A stretch of DNA of 39,111 nt from Planctomycetota bacterium (lineage in GTDB: Bacteria > Planctomycetota > Planctomycetia > Pirellulales > Pirellulaceae): the NCBI GenBank assembly GCA_016872775.1, contig VGZA01000058.1:1-39111 (forward strand), read 5' to 3'. A program made the translations under genes and the position numbers. Below, one piece after another: positions 1 through 8,314 of the stretch; the first letter of the stretch is position 1, and each line of letters begins with the position of its first letter. The notes beneath the pieces were generated by a model. The model had not been told where the DNA came from. It made no database searches and saw only the letters and a list, made by a program, of their open reading frames with translations.

Positions 1-2751
1 GCCGTCGGTCGACTCGCGTCCGTAAGCCGCGGAACCGACGATGTCGCGATGCAACCGTTTCATGTCCCAGCCCGAGGCGGTAAACCGATCGGCCAGCCAA
101 TCGAGCAGTTCGGGATGGCTGGGGCGTTGTCCATTCATTCCGAAGTTGGCGACGGTCGGCACGATCGCTTCGCCGAAGTGCCGCAACCAGATCTGGTTGA
201 CGGCGACCCGCGCGGTGCGCGGATGGAGAGGGTCGGTGATCCAATTCGCCAGGGCTAACCTGCGTCCGGTGCTGTGGCGAGGGAATGCGGGGCCCAGTGG
301 AGTATATTTGGTGTCGGTCGACGCCTGCGCCGCCGACTGTGCCTCCGCCAGCGTTTTCTTTGATGTGTCGAGTTTTGCCTGACTTGCGGTCACTGCTTTC
401 GTTCGCGTCTCGTCATCCGCATAGCTTGCTGCCACCACCGCTTCGTGTTCGCGTTCGGCCCGATAACCATCGCGTTCCGCTTTCAACACCGCCAGGGACC
501 GTTCGGCGCGGGCCGCGTTCGCGGCGGAAGCGGTGTCTTCCTGCTCGGCCCGCTGTCGCTCCGCCGCGATCCGCGCCGTCAATGCGTCGCGCTCGGCACG
601 AGCGATTCGAACAGCGAAATCCGCCAGCACCCGTTCCGTTTGAGCGCGCGCCACGGCTTGGGTCTCTGGAACATACGGCGAGCGGATCTTCTGATTGGTC
701 GATTGAGCCACCTGGAAATCGAGCGGCATGGGATCGATGAGCAGCTCAAGGAACTCGGCCGAACCTTCATGGGTCCACAACGCGAACTTGCCGTCCTGGC
801 GGCGCATTGGCATCGTATACGCAATTGCGATTTCGCCGTTCACCCAGACATTCAGCTGCTGCTCGCGCACGGCGATGTCGAGTGTTATTTCCTGGCCGAT
901 CTTGACCGGCCAGGGGACGATGCCCGCCGACGGATAAACCTCCGCGCCGTCTTGCCGGTGGAACGCCTGGACTGTGGAGTCATTGGTCGCCGTATAGACC
1001 GCTTGAGCGGCCCGCGTGTCGTTCATGTCGAAGAACAGGCCGACCGAATGAATCGAGCCGGCCTCCAACGTGCGATAACGAAGCCTGGCAACAAAGTTGC
1101 GAGGTGGAGTCACTTCGGCGACGATCGTGGAAAAGCTCCCGGGGACTTTCTGCGCCAGCTTGCCCGGCTCGTGCTCCCATTGGCCGGAAATCGTCCGCCA
1201 TACCTGCTGGTCGAACCGGTCGAACGTCTCGCGAAACACTGCACCCATCCGCGCTGCCTCGTCGGGCGGACTCGCGGATTCCCGCATTGTGAACCGGTCC
1301 AACTCTTCCTGCCGGCGAGTCAGCTCCTGTCCGCGAGCGAGCAACTCCGTCTCCGCCTGGATGATCACCGCCTCGGCGTCGCGTTCCAGACCGGCGACGA
1401 TCCGTGGCGCCAGCATCGGATACCAGGCCTGCAACGGCAATTCGATCGGTTGAATCGAACGGATCTCCAGGCCAAAAATGCCGGGAACTCCGGGATCGAG
1501 CGGCTGGGATTCATCCGGGTAGCGGTTGTCGCCGCGCTTAAAAAGAAATGTCTTCACGTCGGGCTGTTTGTCGAAAACCAAGTCCACTCCCGTCTTTAGT
1601 ACTGCGCCAAGCGTCGCATCTTTTTCGGTGGCCAGGTCCGGTCCCAAGGGGTCGGTGCGGACATCGTGCGGCTCGAAGAATGCCCGAAATCGGTAGTAAT
1701 CACGCTGTGCGATCGGATCGAACTTGTGGTCATGGCAGCGAGCGCACTTCATGGTCGTGGCGAGAAACGCTTGCGCGGTCTGTTCGATCGTCTCAAACAT
1801 CCAGACATTCCGGTCAAACTTGTACCAGTTTCTGCCGAGGAATCCGGTAGCGCAGACGGTGTCGGGATCGCCAGGGGCCAATTCATCACCGGCCAGCATC
1901 TCGCGCAGCATTCGATCGTATCCGCGTCCGGCGTTCAACGAATTCACGACCCAATCCCGCCAGCGCCAGATCTGCCGCTGGCTGTAGCGGATCTCGTTGA
2001 TGCCGCGGCTGCCATACCAGTCACTGTATCGCCAGATGTCCATCCAGTGCCGGCCCCAGCGCTGACCATGTGCTGGACTCGCAAGCAATTGATCCACGGC
2101 CCGCTGGTAAACGTCCGGCGAATCATCCGCCAGGAATTCAAGCAACAGGTCTCGATCGGGCGGTAATCCAGTGAGATCCAGCGTCACGCGCCGCAACGCT
2201 GTCGCCTTCTCCGCGGGCGGTCGTGCGATCAGTCCCCGCCGTGTCAACTCGATCGACAGAAACGCGTCGATCGGGCTGTCGGTCGGGATGCCGTCGGCGA
2301 GCGGCACTTCGGGACGTTTCACCTGCTGATACGACCAGTACTGTCGTGGATCCTGATCGGGCTGCTCATCCGGCGGTACCACAGCACCTTCCGCAATCCA
2401 GCGGGCGAGCAACTCGACTTTCGCCGGGGCTAGTTTCACTCCTTCACCCTCGGGCGGCATTGTGAATTCAGCTCGACCCGCGACGACCTTCCAGAGGAGA
2501 CTCTGATCCGGTTTGCCCGGCACGACTGCGGCTCCTGATTCTCCCCCCTTGCGCAGCGCCTCGCCCGTATCGACGCGCAGCCCATTATTCTGTTTCAGCG
2601 CTCCGTGGCAGGCGGAGCAGTGTTCGCGCAGAATCGGCTTCACTTCCCGTTCATAGTCCACGGCCTGACGTGCCACAGCCGACGTTGCGCCATCGCCGGC
2701 GTAAACGACCAGCGCAACGATCGCATGAAGGGCAATTCCCGCCATGGTCAT
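1..2751 (-). CDS. DUF1549/DUF1553 cytochrome-like planctomycete protein, C-terminus off the window
   Basis: The first 917 residues are visible, and the reading frame is still open at base 1. I chose the ATG at 2749-2751 because GAGGA lies six bases upstream; a second in-frame ATG follows two codons later. A hydrophobic N-terminus (about residues 4-18) suggests export. A PSCyt1-type haem motif CSACH lies at 45-49. DUF1549 spans roughly 155-360 and ends with a second CxxCH motif, CARCH at 336-340. A region near 530-670 reads like a LamG/concanavalin-type beta sandwich, and an Ala/Glu/Arg-rich stretch after it is probably coiled coil. The start of DUF1553 (motif NQIWLRHFG) is close to the left edge. 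Such proteins are abundant in Planctomycetes, but their biochemical role is unsettled; roles in surface redox chemistry or polysaccharide use have been suggested. The upstream gap 2752-2944 has a CATAAT-like minus-strand -10 box (2846-2851) but no convincing -35. Confidence 0.88.
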   Translation of the reverse strand, partial: MTMAGIALHAIVALVVYAGDGATSAVARQAVDYEREVKPILREHCSACHGALKQNNGLRVDTGEALRKGGESGAAVVPGKPDQSLLWKVVAGRAEFTMPPEGEGVKLAPAKVELLARWIAEGAVVPPDEQPDQDPRQYWSYQQVKRPEVPLADGIPTDSPIDAFLSIELTRRGLIARPPAEKATALRRVTLDLTGLPPDRDLLLEFLADDSPDVYQRAVDQLLASPAHGQRWGRHWMDIWRYSDWYGSRGINEIRYSQRQIWRWRDWVVNSLNAGRGYDRMLREMLAGDELAPGDPDTVCATGFLGRNWYKFDRNVWMFETIEQTAQAFLATTMKCARCHDHKFDPIAQRDYYRFRAFFEPHDVRTDPLGPDLATEKDATLGAVLKTGVDLVFDKQPDVKTFLFKRGDNRYPDESQPLDPGVPGIFGLEIRSIQPIELPLQAWYPMLAPRIVAGLERDAEAVIIQAETELLARGQELTRRQEELDRFTMRESASPPDEAARMGAVFRETFDRFDQQVWRTISGQWEHEPGKLAQKVPGSFSTIVAEVTPPRNFVARLRYRTLEAGSIHSVGLFFDMNDTRAAQAVYTATNDSTVQAFHRQDGAEVYPSAGIVPWPVKIGQEITLDIAVREQQLNVWVNGEIAIAYTMPMRRQDGKFALWTHEGSAEFLELLIDPMPLDFQVAQSTNQKIRSPYVPETQAVARAQTERVLADFAVRIARAERDALTARIAAERQRAEQEDTASAANAARAERSLAVLKAERDGYRAEREHEAVVAASYADDETRTKAVTASQAKLDTSKKTLAEAQSAAQASTDTKYTPLGPAFPRHSTGRRLALANWITDPLHPRTARVAVNQIWLRHFGEAIVPTVANFGMNGQRPSHPELLDWLADRFTASGWDMKRLHRDIVGSAAYGRESTDG

Positions 2752-2944
2752 GGTTGGTCCTCACTGCAATGGTGGGATGATCGGAACACAGGGACCAGCC
2801 TCACGAACGCGCCACCGAGGTCTGGAAAATCGCCACAGTTTTCTAATTATGACCGAAAGTCAGCGGGAGTACAGCCCGGAAAGTACATCGCCGACGGATC
2901 GTCCCATCAAAACGACCAGGCACCCCGAAACGTGTCGCCGGGAA

Positions 2945-3610
2945 TCAAAGCACGCCGAATTGCCGGAACGCTTCCGTGGCGAGCATGCCGCCGCGGATGG
3001 CGTCGCGAACGAGGTTTTCCGAATGGACCTTATTCCAGGCCCGGCGGATCGCCTCGTTTTCCACAACCTGGGGCACGACCACTACGCCATCGTCATCGGC
3101 GAAGACGAGATCGCCGGGATGAAAAACAACTCCGTCAATTTCCACGGGAACATCGAGGTCGATGACGCGCTGCCGGTTGAGGCTGTCGTAGACCGACGTC
3201 GCACGGGCATAGACCGCGAAGCCCATTCTGGACATCGGTACGACGTCGCGAATGGCGCCGTCGACGATTGCGCCGATGCAGCCGCGGGCCGAAGCGGCAG
3301 TCGAGAGCAATTCGCCCCAGAGGGCCGAATGGACAGAACCACCGGCCGCCGCGATCAGCACGTCATCCGGCCGGCACGCGTCGACGGCCTGTAGTTCCAA
3401 TTCATAGGGCCGCGGATCGTCGTGATACATATCCGCCCAGAGCGTGGTTTTGCAGCGGCCGACGAGCAGCCCTTTTCGGGTCCATGCGGGTAAGGGAACG
3501 CGGGGTGACTGGTGGCGGTAGCCGAGTCCATCGAGCGCGTCGGAAACGACGGCGGCATACAGCGACTCGCGCATCATCGCCAGGGTGATTTCGGCCGGTT
3601 CGTTTTGCAT
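2945..3610 (-). CDS. RraA-like / dimethylmenaquinone methyltransferase-fold family protein
   Basis: This 221-residue protein carries the RraA-family core GAIVDGAIRDV, followed by FHPGDLVFADDDGVVVVP, which is typical of RraA-like aldolases (HMG/CHA aldolase type) and of proteins annotated as demethylmenaquinone methyltransferase-like. The ATG at 3608-3610 is preceded by GGGGAG. An upstream in-frame start would add 50 residues that run into the divergent neighbour, so I rejected it. In E. coli, RraA binds RNase E, but most RraA-like proteins in other bacteria are aldolases or have no known substrate, so I would not assign RNase inhibition here. The gene is divergent from the MlrC-type peptidase gene, with only 72 bases between starts, so the two may share regulation. 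Family is secure; the substrate is unknown. Confidence 0.82.
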   Translation of the reverse strand: MQNEPAEITLAMMRESLYAAVVSDALDGLGYRHQSPRVPLPAWTRKGLLVGRCKTTLWADMYHDDPRPYELELQAVDACRPDDVLIAAAGGSVHSALWGELLSTAASARGCIGAIVDGAIRDVVPMSRMGFAVYARATSVYDSLNRQRVIDLDVPVEIDGVVFHPGDLVFADDDGVVVVPQVVENEAIRRAWNKVHSENLVRDAIRGGMLATEAFRQFGVL

Positions 3611-3635
3611 CGTGCGGTCTCCCCTCGGGCCTGAG

Positions 3636-3646
3636 TGTGCTATCTT
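3636..3646 (+). promoter_or_regulatory. possible extended -10 promoter for the M81 peptidase-MATE pair
   Basis: In the 72-base divergent gap, TATCTT at 3641-3646 is preceded by TGC, giving an extended -10 (TGnTATAAT-like) element. A good -35 is not seen. Transcription would start near 3653, about 30 bases ahead of the GTG start. This is pattern matching only. Confidence 0.3.
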
Positions 3647-3682
3647 GTCGGCTGCTTTGCAAGCCAACCGAGGAGAATTCCC

Positions 3683-5167
3683 GTGCGCGTCGGTATCGTC
3701 GGATTCCTGCATGAGTCGAATACGTTTATTCGTCAGCCAACCACCTATCGGCATTTTCAAGAAAACACGTTGCTGCGCGGCGAGGCGGTACGCGAATATT
3801 TTTGTCGCTTATACCACGAAATTGGCGGATTTTTCCAAGGGCTCGAACAGTCCGGACTGGATGCGGTCCCGATCTTCGTGGCACGGACGTTGCCGTCGGG
3901 AACGATTACCGCCGACGCGTTCGAGACGATCGTCGAAAAACTGATTGAGGAGACGCGCGGCGCAGGAACGCTCGACGGCCTGCTGGTCGCCCCTCACGGC
4001 GCGACGGTCAGCGAAAAATTCCCCGACGCGGACGGCGAGTGGCTGACGCGTTTGCGACAAGCGGTGGGTGCAGCCCTGCCGATCGTGGGAACGCTCGATC
4101 CGCACGGCAATCTATCGCCCGCGATGGTGGCGGCGTGCGACGCACTGGTGGCCTATCGATCGAATCCGCATCTCGACCAGCACGCGCGAGGGCTGGAAGC
4201 GGCCGCGTTGCTGGCGCGCACGCTGCGCGGTGAGATCCGCCCGACGATGGCGGCAGCCTACCCGCCGATTGCGATCAACATTGAGCGTCAGTGCACGACC
4301 GATGCGCATTGTCTGGCACTGTATGCGGAGGCCGATCGCTGGCTCAGACAACCTGGCGTCCTGAGCAACAGCATCATGTTGGGTTTTCCTTACGCCGATG
4401 TCCGCGAAATGGGATCAGCCTTCCTTACGGTCACCGATAACGATCCGGATCTGGCCCAACGCGCCTCCCAAGCCCTGGCGTCGTATTTATGGCAACATCG
4501 CCAGGAATTTGTCGGGCATTTCGTCACCGTCGAACAGGCAATCGCCGAAGCGTTTCGCGGCCCCGGCCCCGTCTGTCTGCTCGACATGGGAGACAACGTC
4601 GGCGGCGGATCACCCGGCGACGGCACGCAGATTGCGCAGTCCTTGATGCGACTTCCGCAGGTCCGCTCCTTTGTCTGTCTGACCGATCCGCAGTCAGTGG
4701 CGTTGGCGCGGGAGGCGGGCGTCGGTGCCCGTTTGCCGATGCGGTTGGGGGGCAAGTCGGACGATATGCACGGGGTACCGCTGGAGGGTCTGTTTACCGT
4801 GCGTTCGCTGGCCGAGGGAAAATTCGAGGAACCGGAGCCGCGCCATGGAGGCTTTTCGCGGTGCGATCAAGGTGAGACGGCAATCGTCGAAACGGATGAC
4901 GGATTGACCGTGATGCTCACAAGTCTGCGCATGCCTCCGTTCAGCATCCGCCAACTCACGGCGTTTGGTATCGAACCGCGTGATTACCGGATTCTGGTCG
5001 CCAAAGGGGTCAATGCGCCCGTGGCCGCCTATGCGCCGGTCTGCTCGCGACTGCTGCGTGTGAATACCTCGGGCTCGACGACCGCCGATATGCGGCAATT
5101 GAATTATCTTCACCGACGACGGCCGCTGTTTCCGCTGGAAACCGACTTCGAGTGGTCGGAAGTATGA
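3683..5167 (+). CDS. M81 family metallopeptidase (MlrC/microcystinase C-like)
   Basis: This 494-residue protein matches the M81/MlrC family: N-terminal VGIVGFLHESNTF, then APHGATVSEKFPDADGEW, DPHGNLSPAMV, YRSNPHLDQHARG, and the C-terminal-half signature LLDMGDNVGGGSPGDGT. MlrC of sphingomonads is a zinc peptidase that cleaves linearised microcystin and its tetrapeptide; most homologues have unknown substrates. The start is the GTG at 3683, because AGGAG lies seven bases upstream and the family N-terminus begins exactly there. An earlier GTG at 3635 would add 16 unrelated residues. The last codon and stop overlap the MATE exporter start (ATGA), so the two are translated as a pair. That coupling suggests the hydrolysed compound or its products are also exported, which is inference. 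Confidence 0.88.
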   Translation: MRVGIVGFLHESNTFIRQPTTYRHFQENTLLRGEAVREYFCRLYHEIGGFFQGLEQSGLDAVPIFVARTLPSGTITADAFETIVEKLIEETRGAGTLDGLLVAPHGATVSEKFPDADGEWLTRLRQAVGAALPIVGTLDPHGNLSPAMVAACDALVAYRSNPHLDQHARGLEAAALLARTLRGEIRPTMAAAYPPIAINIERQCTTDAHCLALYAEADRWLRQPGVLSNSIMLGFPYADVREMGSAFLTVTDNDPDLAQRASQALASYLWQHRQEFVGHFVTVEQAIAEAFRGPGPVCLLDMGDNVGGGSPGDGTQIAQSLMRLPQVRSFVCLTDPQSVALAREAGVGARLPMRLGGKSDDMHGVPLEGLFTVRSLAEGKFEEPEPRHGGFSRCDQGETAIVETDDGLTVMLTSLRMPPFSIRQLTAFGIEPRDYRILVAKGVNAPVAAYAPVCSRLLRVNTSGSTTADMRQLNYLHRRRPLFPLETDFEWSEV

Positions 5168-6570
5168 CCGACACGACGGCCAGACTGGCGGCGCGGCAGG
5201 GCACCTGGCGACCGCTGCTGCGGCTGGCGATGCCGGTGATGGCCGAGGAATTCCTGAATCTGCTGGTCGGTTACACCGACTGGTGGCTCACCGGAAAATT
5301 TCTGGGTACGACCGAACATCAGGCGGCGATGGGGCTGATCGCGTACGTTCTGTGGTTACTGCCGAGCATGTTCTCCGCTGCGGTGATTGGTGCCACGGCG
5401 TTGATCGCCCGACTGGTCGGCGCCGGCGACCTGCCGGGGGCGCGCCGCGTCATGCATCAGGCCTTTCTGGTGGGTGCCGTCCTCGCGGCACTGGCCACCG
5501 CCGGCGTGGCATTTGGGGGCGAGACATTCGTACGATGGATGCGGCTTGACGCCAGCGCCGTTCCGCTGGCGATGGAGTATATCGCGGTGCTGGCCTGGAT
5601 CGTGCCCGCGATCATGGCCGAACAGGTGGCGATTGCATCACTGCGCGGGGCCGGCGACACGCGGACCGGTCTGCTCGCCAAGGTCGCGGTGAATGTTGTC
5701 AATACGCTGCTATGCACCTTGCTTGTGACGGGCAGTTGCGGCGTTCCGAAACTTGGATGGAAGGGCCTGGCGATCGGCGCGTCGGTAGGACATCTGGTCG
5801 GTGCCGTTGTTTTGATCCTGGTTTTGCTTCGCGGCCGCGCCGGACTGCGATTCGAGTGGCGTGAATTGCGCCCCATCGCGTCGATCATTCGCCGACTGTT
5901 GCGCGTCGGCGTCCCGGGCGGCATGGACGTCCTTGCCGTTGTCGGGTGCCATCTGACTTACTTCGCGATCATTAATACGCTCGGCAAGGAAGCGACGGCC
6001 GGCCATGGACTGGGAGTCCAGATTGAATCCCTGGCGTATTGTCCGGGCAGCGCATTTCAAGTTGCCATTGCGACGTTGGCCGGTCAACTGCTCGGCGCGG
6101 GGCGGGCTGACGAGGCTGCCCGGACCGTGCGCCGAACCAGCCTGGCTGCGGTGGCTTTTTATTCGGCGGCAGGGGCCGTTTTTTACTTCGGGGGCCTGCC
6201 GCTTGCTCGACTGTTTACTGCGGCTTCCAACGATCGGGCAGCCGAGTTGGCGGCCCTCTACCTGTCGATCGTGGCGATCTCCATGCCGAGCCTGGCCCTG
6301 GTGGTCGTCTTTAGCGGCGCATTGCGAGGAGTCGGCGATACGGTCTGGCCGCTGGCCGTTACCTTTCTCGGACTGGCCATCCTTCGCATTCCGGGCGCCT
6401 GCTGGCTGGCCTGGGACGAATGTACCATTTCGTTCCTTGACCTGCGGATTCCCGGATGGGGGTTGGGTGTGATCGGCGCCTGGTATGCGATGGTTTTCGA
6501 CGTCTTCGTCCGCAGCGGGTTGTTCCTAGGAAGGATCGTCCACGGTGGCTGGAAAAGAACGATCGTCTGA
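5164..6570 (+). CDS. MATE family multidrug/sodium efflux transporter
   Basis: This 468-residue integral membrane protein has about twelve hydrophobic segments and two internally related halves, as expected of MATE (NorM/DinF-like) antiporters that use Na+ or H+ gradients. Characteristic stretches are RLAMPVMAEEFLNLLVGYTDW near the N-terminus, ASLRGAGDTRTG at the end of the first half, and SGALRGVGDTVWPL in the matching place of the second half. I chose ATG 5164 because it overlaps the upstream stop as ATGA; an in-frame GTG four codons earlier lies within the peptidase gene. It probably sits in the inner membrane and exports an organic cation or peptide-like compound. Its substrate cannot be read from sequence. 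Confidence 0.9.
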   Translation: MTDTTARLAARQGTWRPLLRLAMPVMAEEFLNLLVGYTDWWLTGKFLGTTEHQAAMGLIAYVLWLLPSMFSAAVIGATALIARLVGAGDLPGARRVMHQAFLVGAVLAALATAGVAFGGETFVRWMRLDASAVPLAMEYIAVLAWIVPAIMAEQVAIASLRGAGDTRTGLLAKVAVNVVNTLLCTLLVTGSCGVPKLGWKGLAIGASVGHLVGAVVLILVLLRGRAGLRFEWRELRPIASIIRRLLRVGVPGGMDVLAVVGCHLTYFAIINTLGKEATAGHGLGVQIESLAYCPGSAFQVAIATLAGQLLGAGRADEAARTVRRTSLAAVAFYSAAGAVFYFGGLPLARLFTAASNDRAAELAALYLSIVAISMPSLALVVVFSGALRGVGDTVWPLAVTFLGLAILRIPGACWLAWDECTISFLDLRIPGWGLGVIGAWYAMVFDVFVRSGLFLGRIVHGGWKRTIV

Positions 6571-6606
6571 GCCTGGCTGACTATTCCGCTGCCGCCGTTC
6601 TCGGTT

Positions 6607-6612
6607 TATACT
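6607..6612 (+). promoter_or_regulatory. possible -10 box ahead of the haem/WD40 gene
   Basis: TATACT (5/6 match to the sigma-70 -10 consensus) lies in the 228-base gap between the MATE gene and the haem/WD40 gene. The -35 at 17-base spacing is poor (TTCCGC). It would leave a leader of roughly 180 bases, in which I see no other clear element. Confidence 0.3.
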
Positions 6613-6798
6613 GACGATCGCCCGCCCGCATTTACGTAGCGGTCCGCGTAACGGAACCTGCTGCGTCGGAATGACTTGGCGTAGCCTGCCGGCTGCCGTG
6701 CCAGGATGGCCGCAGCGAGTGGCACCGCGAATACCGCTAAAAACCTGTCCTGCCTGTTGCCGTCCGGTCTGCCCGGCTGCCGAACCGAGGAGCCTGCC

Positions 6799-8289
6799 AT
6801 GGTTGACGAGCGTTCGCCAGATAACTGTTCCCTGATGCTGCGACGGAAAATCGTCGCCATCTGTTGGCTGATGGCCGGCGGAATCGCCGGAGGTTTGGCC
6901 GGTAGGGCCAACGCCGAGGAACCGAGCAAGCCGGTGAGTTACTCGCGGGAAATCCGCCCGATCTTCCAGGCGCAATGCCATGGCTGCCATCAGCCGGCCA
7001 AGAAGGGCGGCGGGTACGTTATGACGACCCATGAAGGGCTGATGCATGGGGGCGAATCGGGGGAGGCTGCGATCGTGGCCGGCGAGCCGACCCGAAGCGC
7101 ACTGCTGGGGCAAATCACGCCCGTGAATAATGAAGCGGCAATGCCGAAGGGAAAGTCACCTCTCAGCCCGGCCCAAATCGAACTCGTGCAGCGCTGGATC
7201 GCGGAAGGGGCCAAGGACGATTCGCCCGCATCGACGCGCCCCCAGTTCGACATGGAACATCCTCCCGTTTATCCGGCGCCGCCCGTAATCACTTCGCTCG
7301 ACTTTTCTCCCGACGGCGAGTTACTTGCCGTTTCCGGCTACCACGAGGTGCTGCTCTTGAAATCCGATGGATCAGGGACGGTCGCCCGGTTGGTGGGGTT
7401 GGCGGAGCGCATCGAATCGGCCGTGTTCTCGCCGGACGGGCGGTTGTTGGCTGTATCGGGCGGTTCGCCGGCCCGGATGGGTGAATTGCAGATCTGGGAC
7501 GTGGCGGAAAAGTCGCTGAAATTCTCCGTGACAATCGGTTACGACACTCTTTATGGCGCTTCCTGGTCGCCGAACCAGAAGCTGATCGCCTGCGGCTGCC
7601 CCGATAATACCGTGCGTGCATTCGACGTCGAATCGGGAAAGCAGCTGTTTTTCAACGGGGCCCACAATGACTGGGTCCTGGACACCACGTTCTCGGTGAA
7701 TTCCGACCACTTAATCAGTGTGAGCAGGGACATGTCGATGAAGCTGTTTCATCTGGAGACGCAGCGGTTCATCGATAATGTGACGAGCATCACACCGGGC
7801 GCGCTCAAGGGCGGTCTGAATTCGATTACCCGACACCCCGCCAGGGATGAATTGCTGGTCGGCGGCGCCGATGGCGCTCCGAAGATCTTCAAGATGGTGC
7901 GCGACAAAGCGCGGCAGATCGGTGACAACTCCAATCAGATCCGCGAGTTTTCGGCCTTGCCCGGGAGAATCTACAGTGTGGCCTACAGCCGTGACGGCAA
8001 CCGCATCGTGGCCGGAAGCAGCCTCGACGGCAAAGGCGAGGTGCGTGTGTACGATGCGAACGACGGAAAGCAATTGATGCGGGCGGAAGTTGCCACCGGT
8101 GGCATTTACAGCGTAGCGTTCCGACCCGACGGCACGCAGGTCGCTGCCGCCGGGTTTGACGGACAGGTGCGGTTTTATCAGGTCAGCGACGGCAGTTTGA
8201 TCAAGGAATTCCTGCCGATCCCGATCGAGACCGCCAAGGTCGCTGGAACCGATCCGCCCGCGGCGGCCGTTGTCGGCCCGGTTCGATAA
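6799..8289 (+). CDS. exported c-type-cytochrome-domain WD40 repeat protein
   Basis: A 496-residue protein. The ATG at 6799 is chosen because GAGGAG ends six bases upstream and a signal peptide follows (charged LRRK, a hydrophobic stretch, then AGRANA/EE near residue 40). A planctomycete PSCyt1-type haem-binding domain covers about 45-150, with CHGCH at 60-64 and the usual tail (MPKGKSPLSPAQIELVQRWI). From about 165 to the C-terminus come WD40 repeats, recognisable as FSPDGRLLAVSG, WSPNQKLIACG, YSRDGNRIVAGS and FRPDGTQVAAAG. The fold is probably a single beta-propeller in the periplasm-like space. Planctomycete genomes often pair such proteins with a DUF1549/DUF1553 protein, as here, where the next start is 26 bases downstream. 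Its electron partner or ligand is unknown. Confidence 0.9.
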   Translation: MVDERSPDNCSLMLRRKIVAICWLMAGGIAGGLAGRANAEEPSKPVSYSREIRPIFQAQCHGCHQPAKKGGGYVMTTHEGLMHGGESGEAAIVAGEPTRSALLGQITPVNNEAAMPKGKSPLSPAQIELVQRWIAEGAKDDSPASTRPQFDMEHPPVYPAPPVITSLDFSPDGELLAVSGYHEVLLLKSDGSGTVARLVGLAERIESAVFSPDGRLLAVSGGSPARMGELQIWDVAEKSLKFSVTIGYDTLYGASWSPNQKLIACGCPDNTVRAFDVESGKQLFFNGAHNDWVLDTTFSVNSDHLISVSRDMSMKLFHLETQRFIDNVTSITPGALKGGLNSITRHPARDELLVGGADGAPKIFKMVRDKARQIGDNSNQIREFSALPGRIYSVAYSRDGNRIVAGSSLDGKGEVRVYDANDGKQLMRAEVATGGIYSVAFRPDGTQVAAAGFDGQVRFYQVSDGSLIKEFLPIPIETAKVAGTDPPAAAVVGPVR

Positions 8290-8314
8290 TCGGTGTTACA
8301 GAGAGTACAGGACG

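Noticed and set aside
445-1599. 384-codon plus-strand open frame
   Set aside because: It is exactly antisense to the DUF1549/DUF1553 gene, codon register included, and its translation shows no family motif.
3879-3894. Sigma-54-like -24/-12 match (TGGCAC, five bases, TTGCC, correct GG-GC spacing)
   Set aside because: It lies inside the M81 coding sequence, more than 1.2 kb before the next gene, with no activator gene nearby. One such match in 39 kb is within chance.
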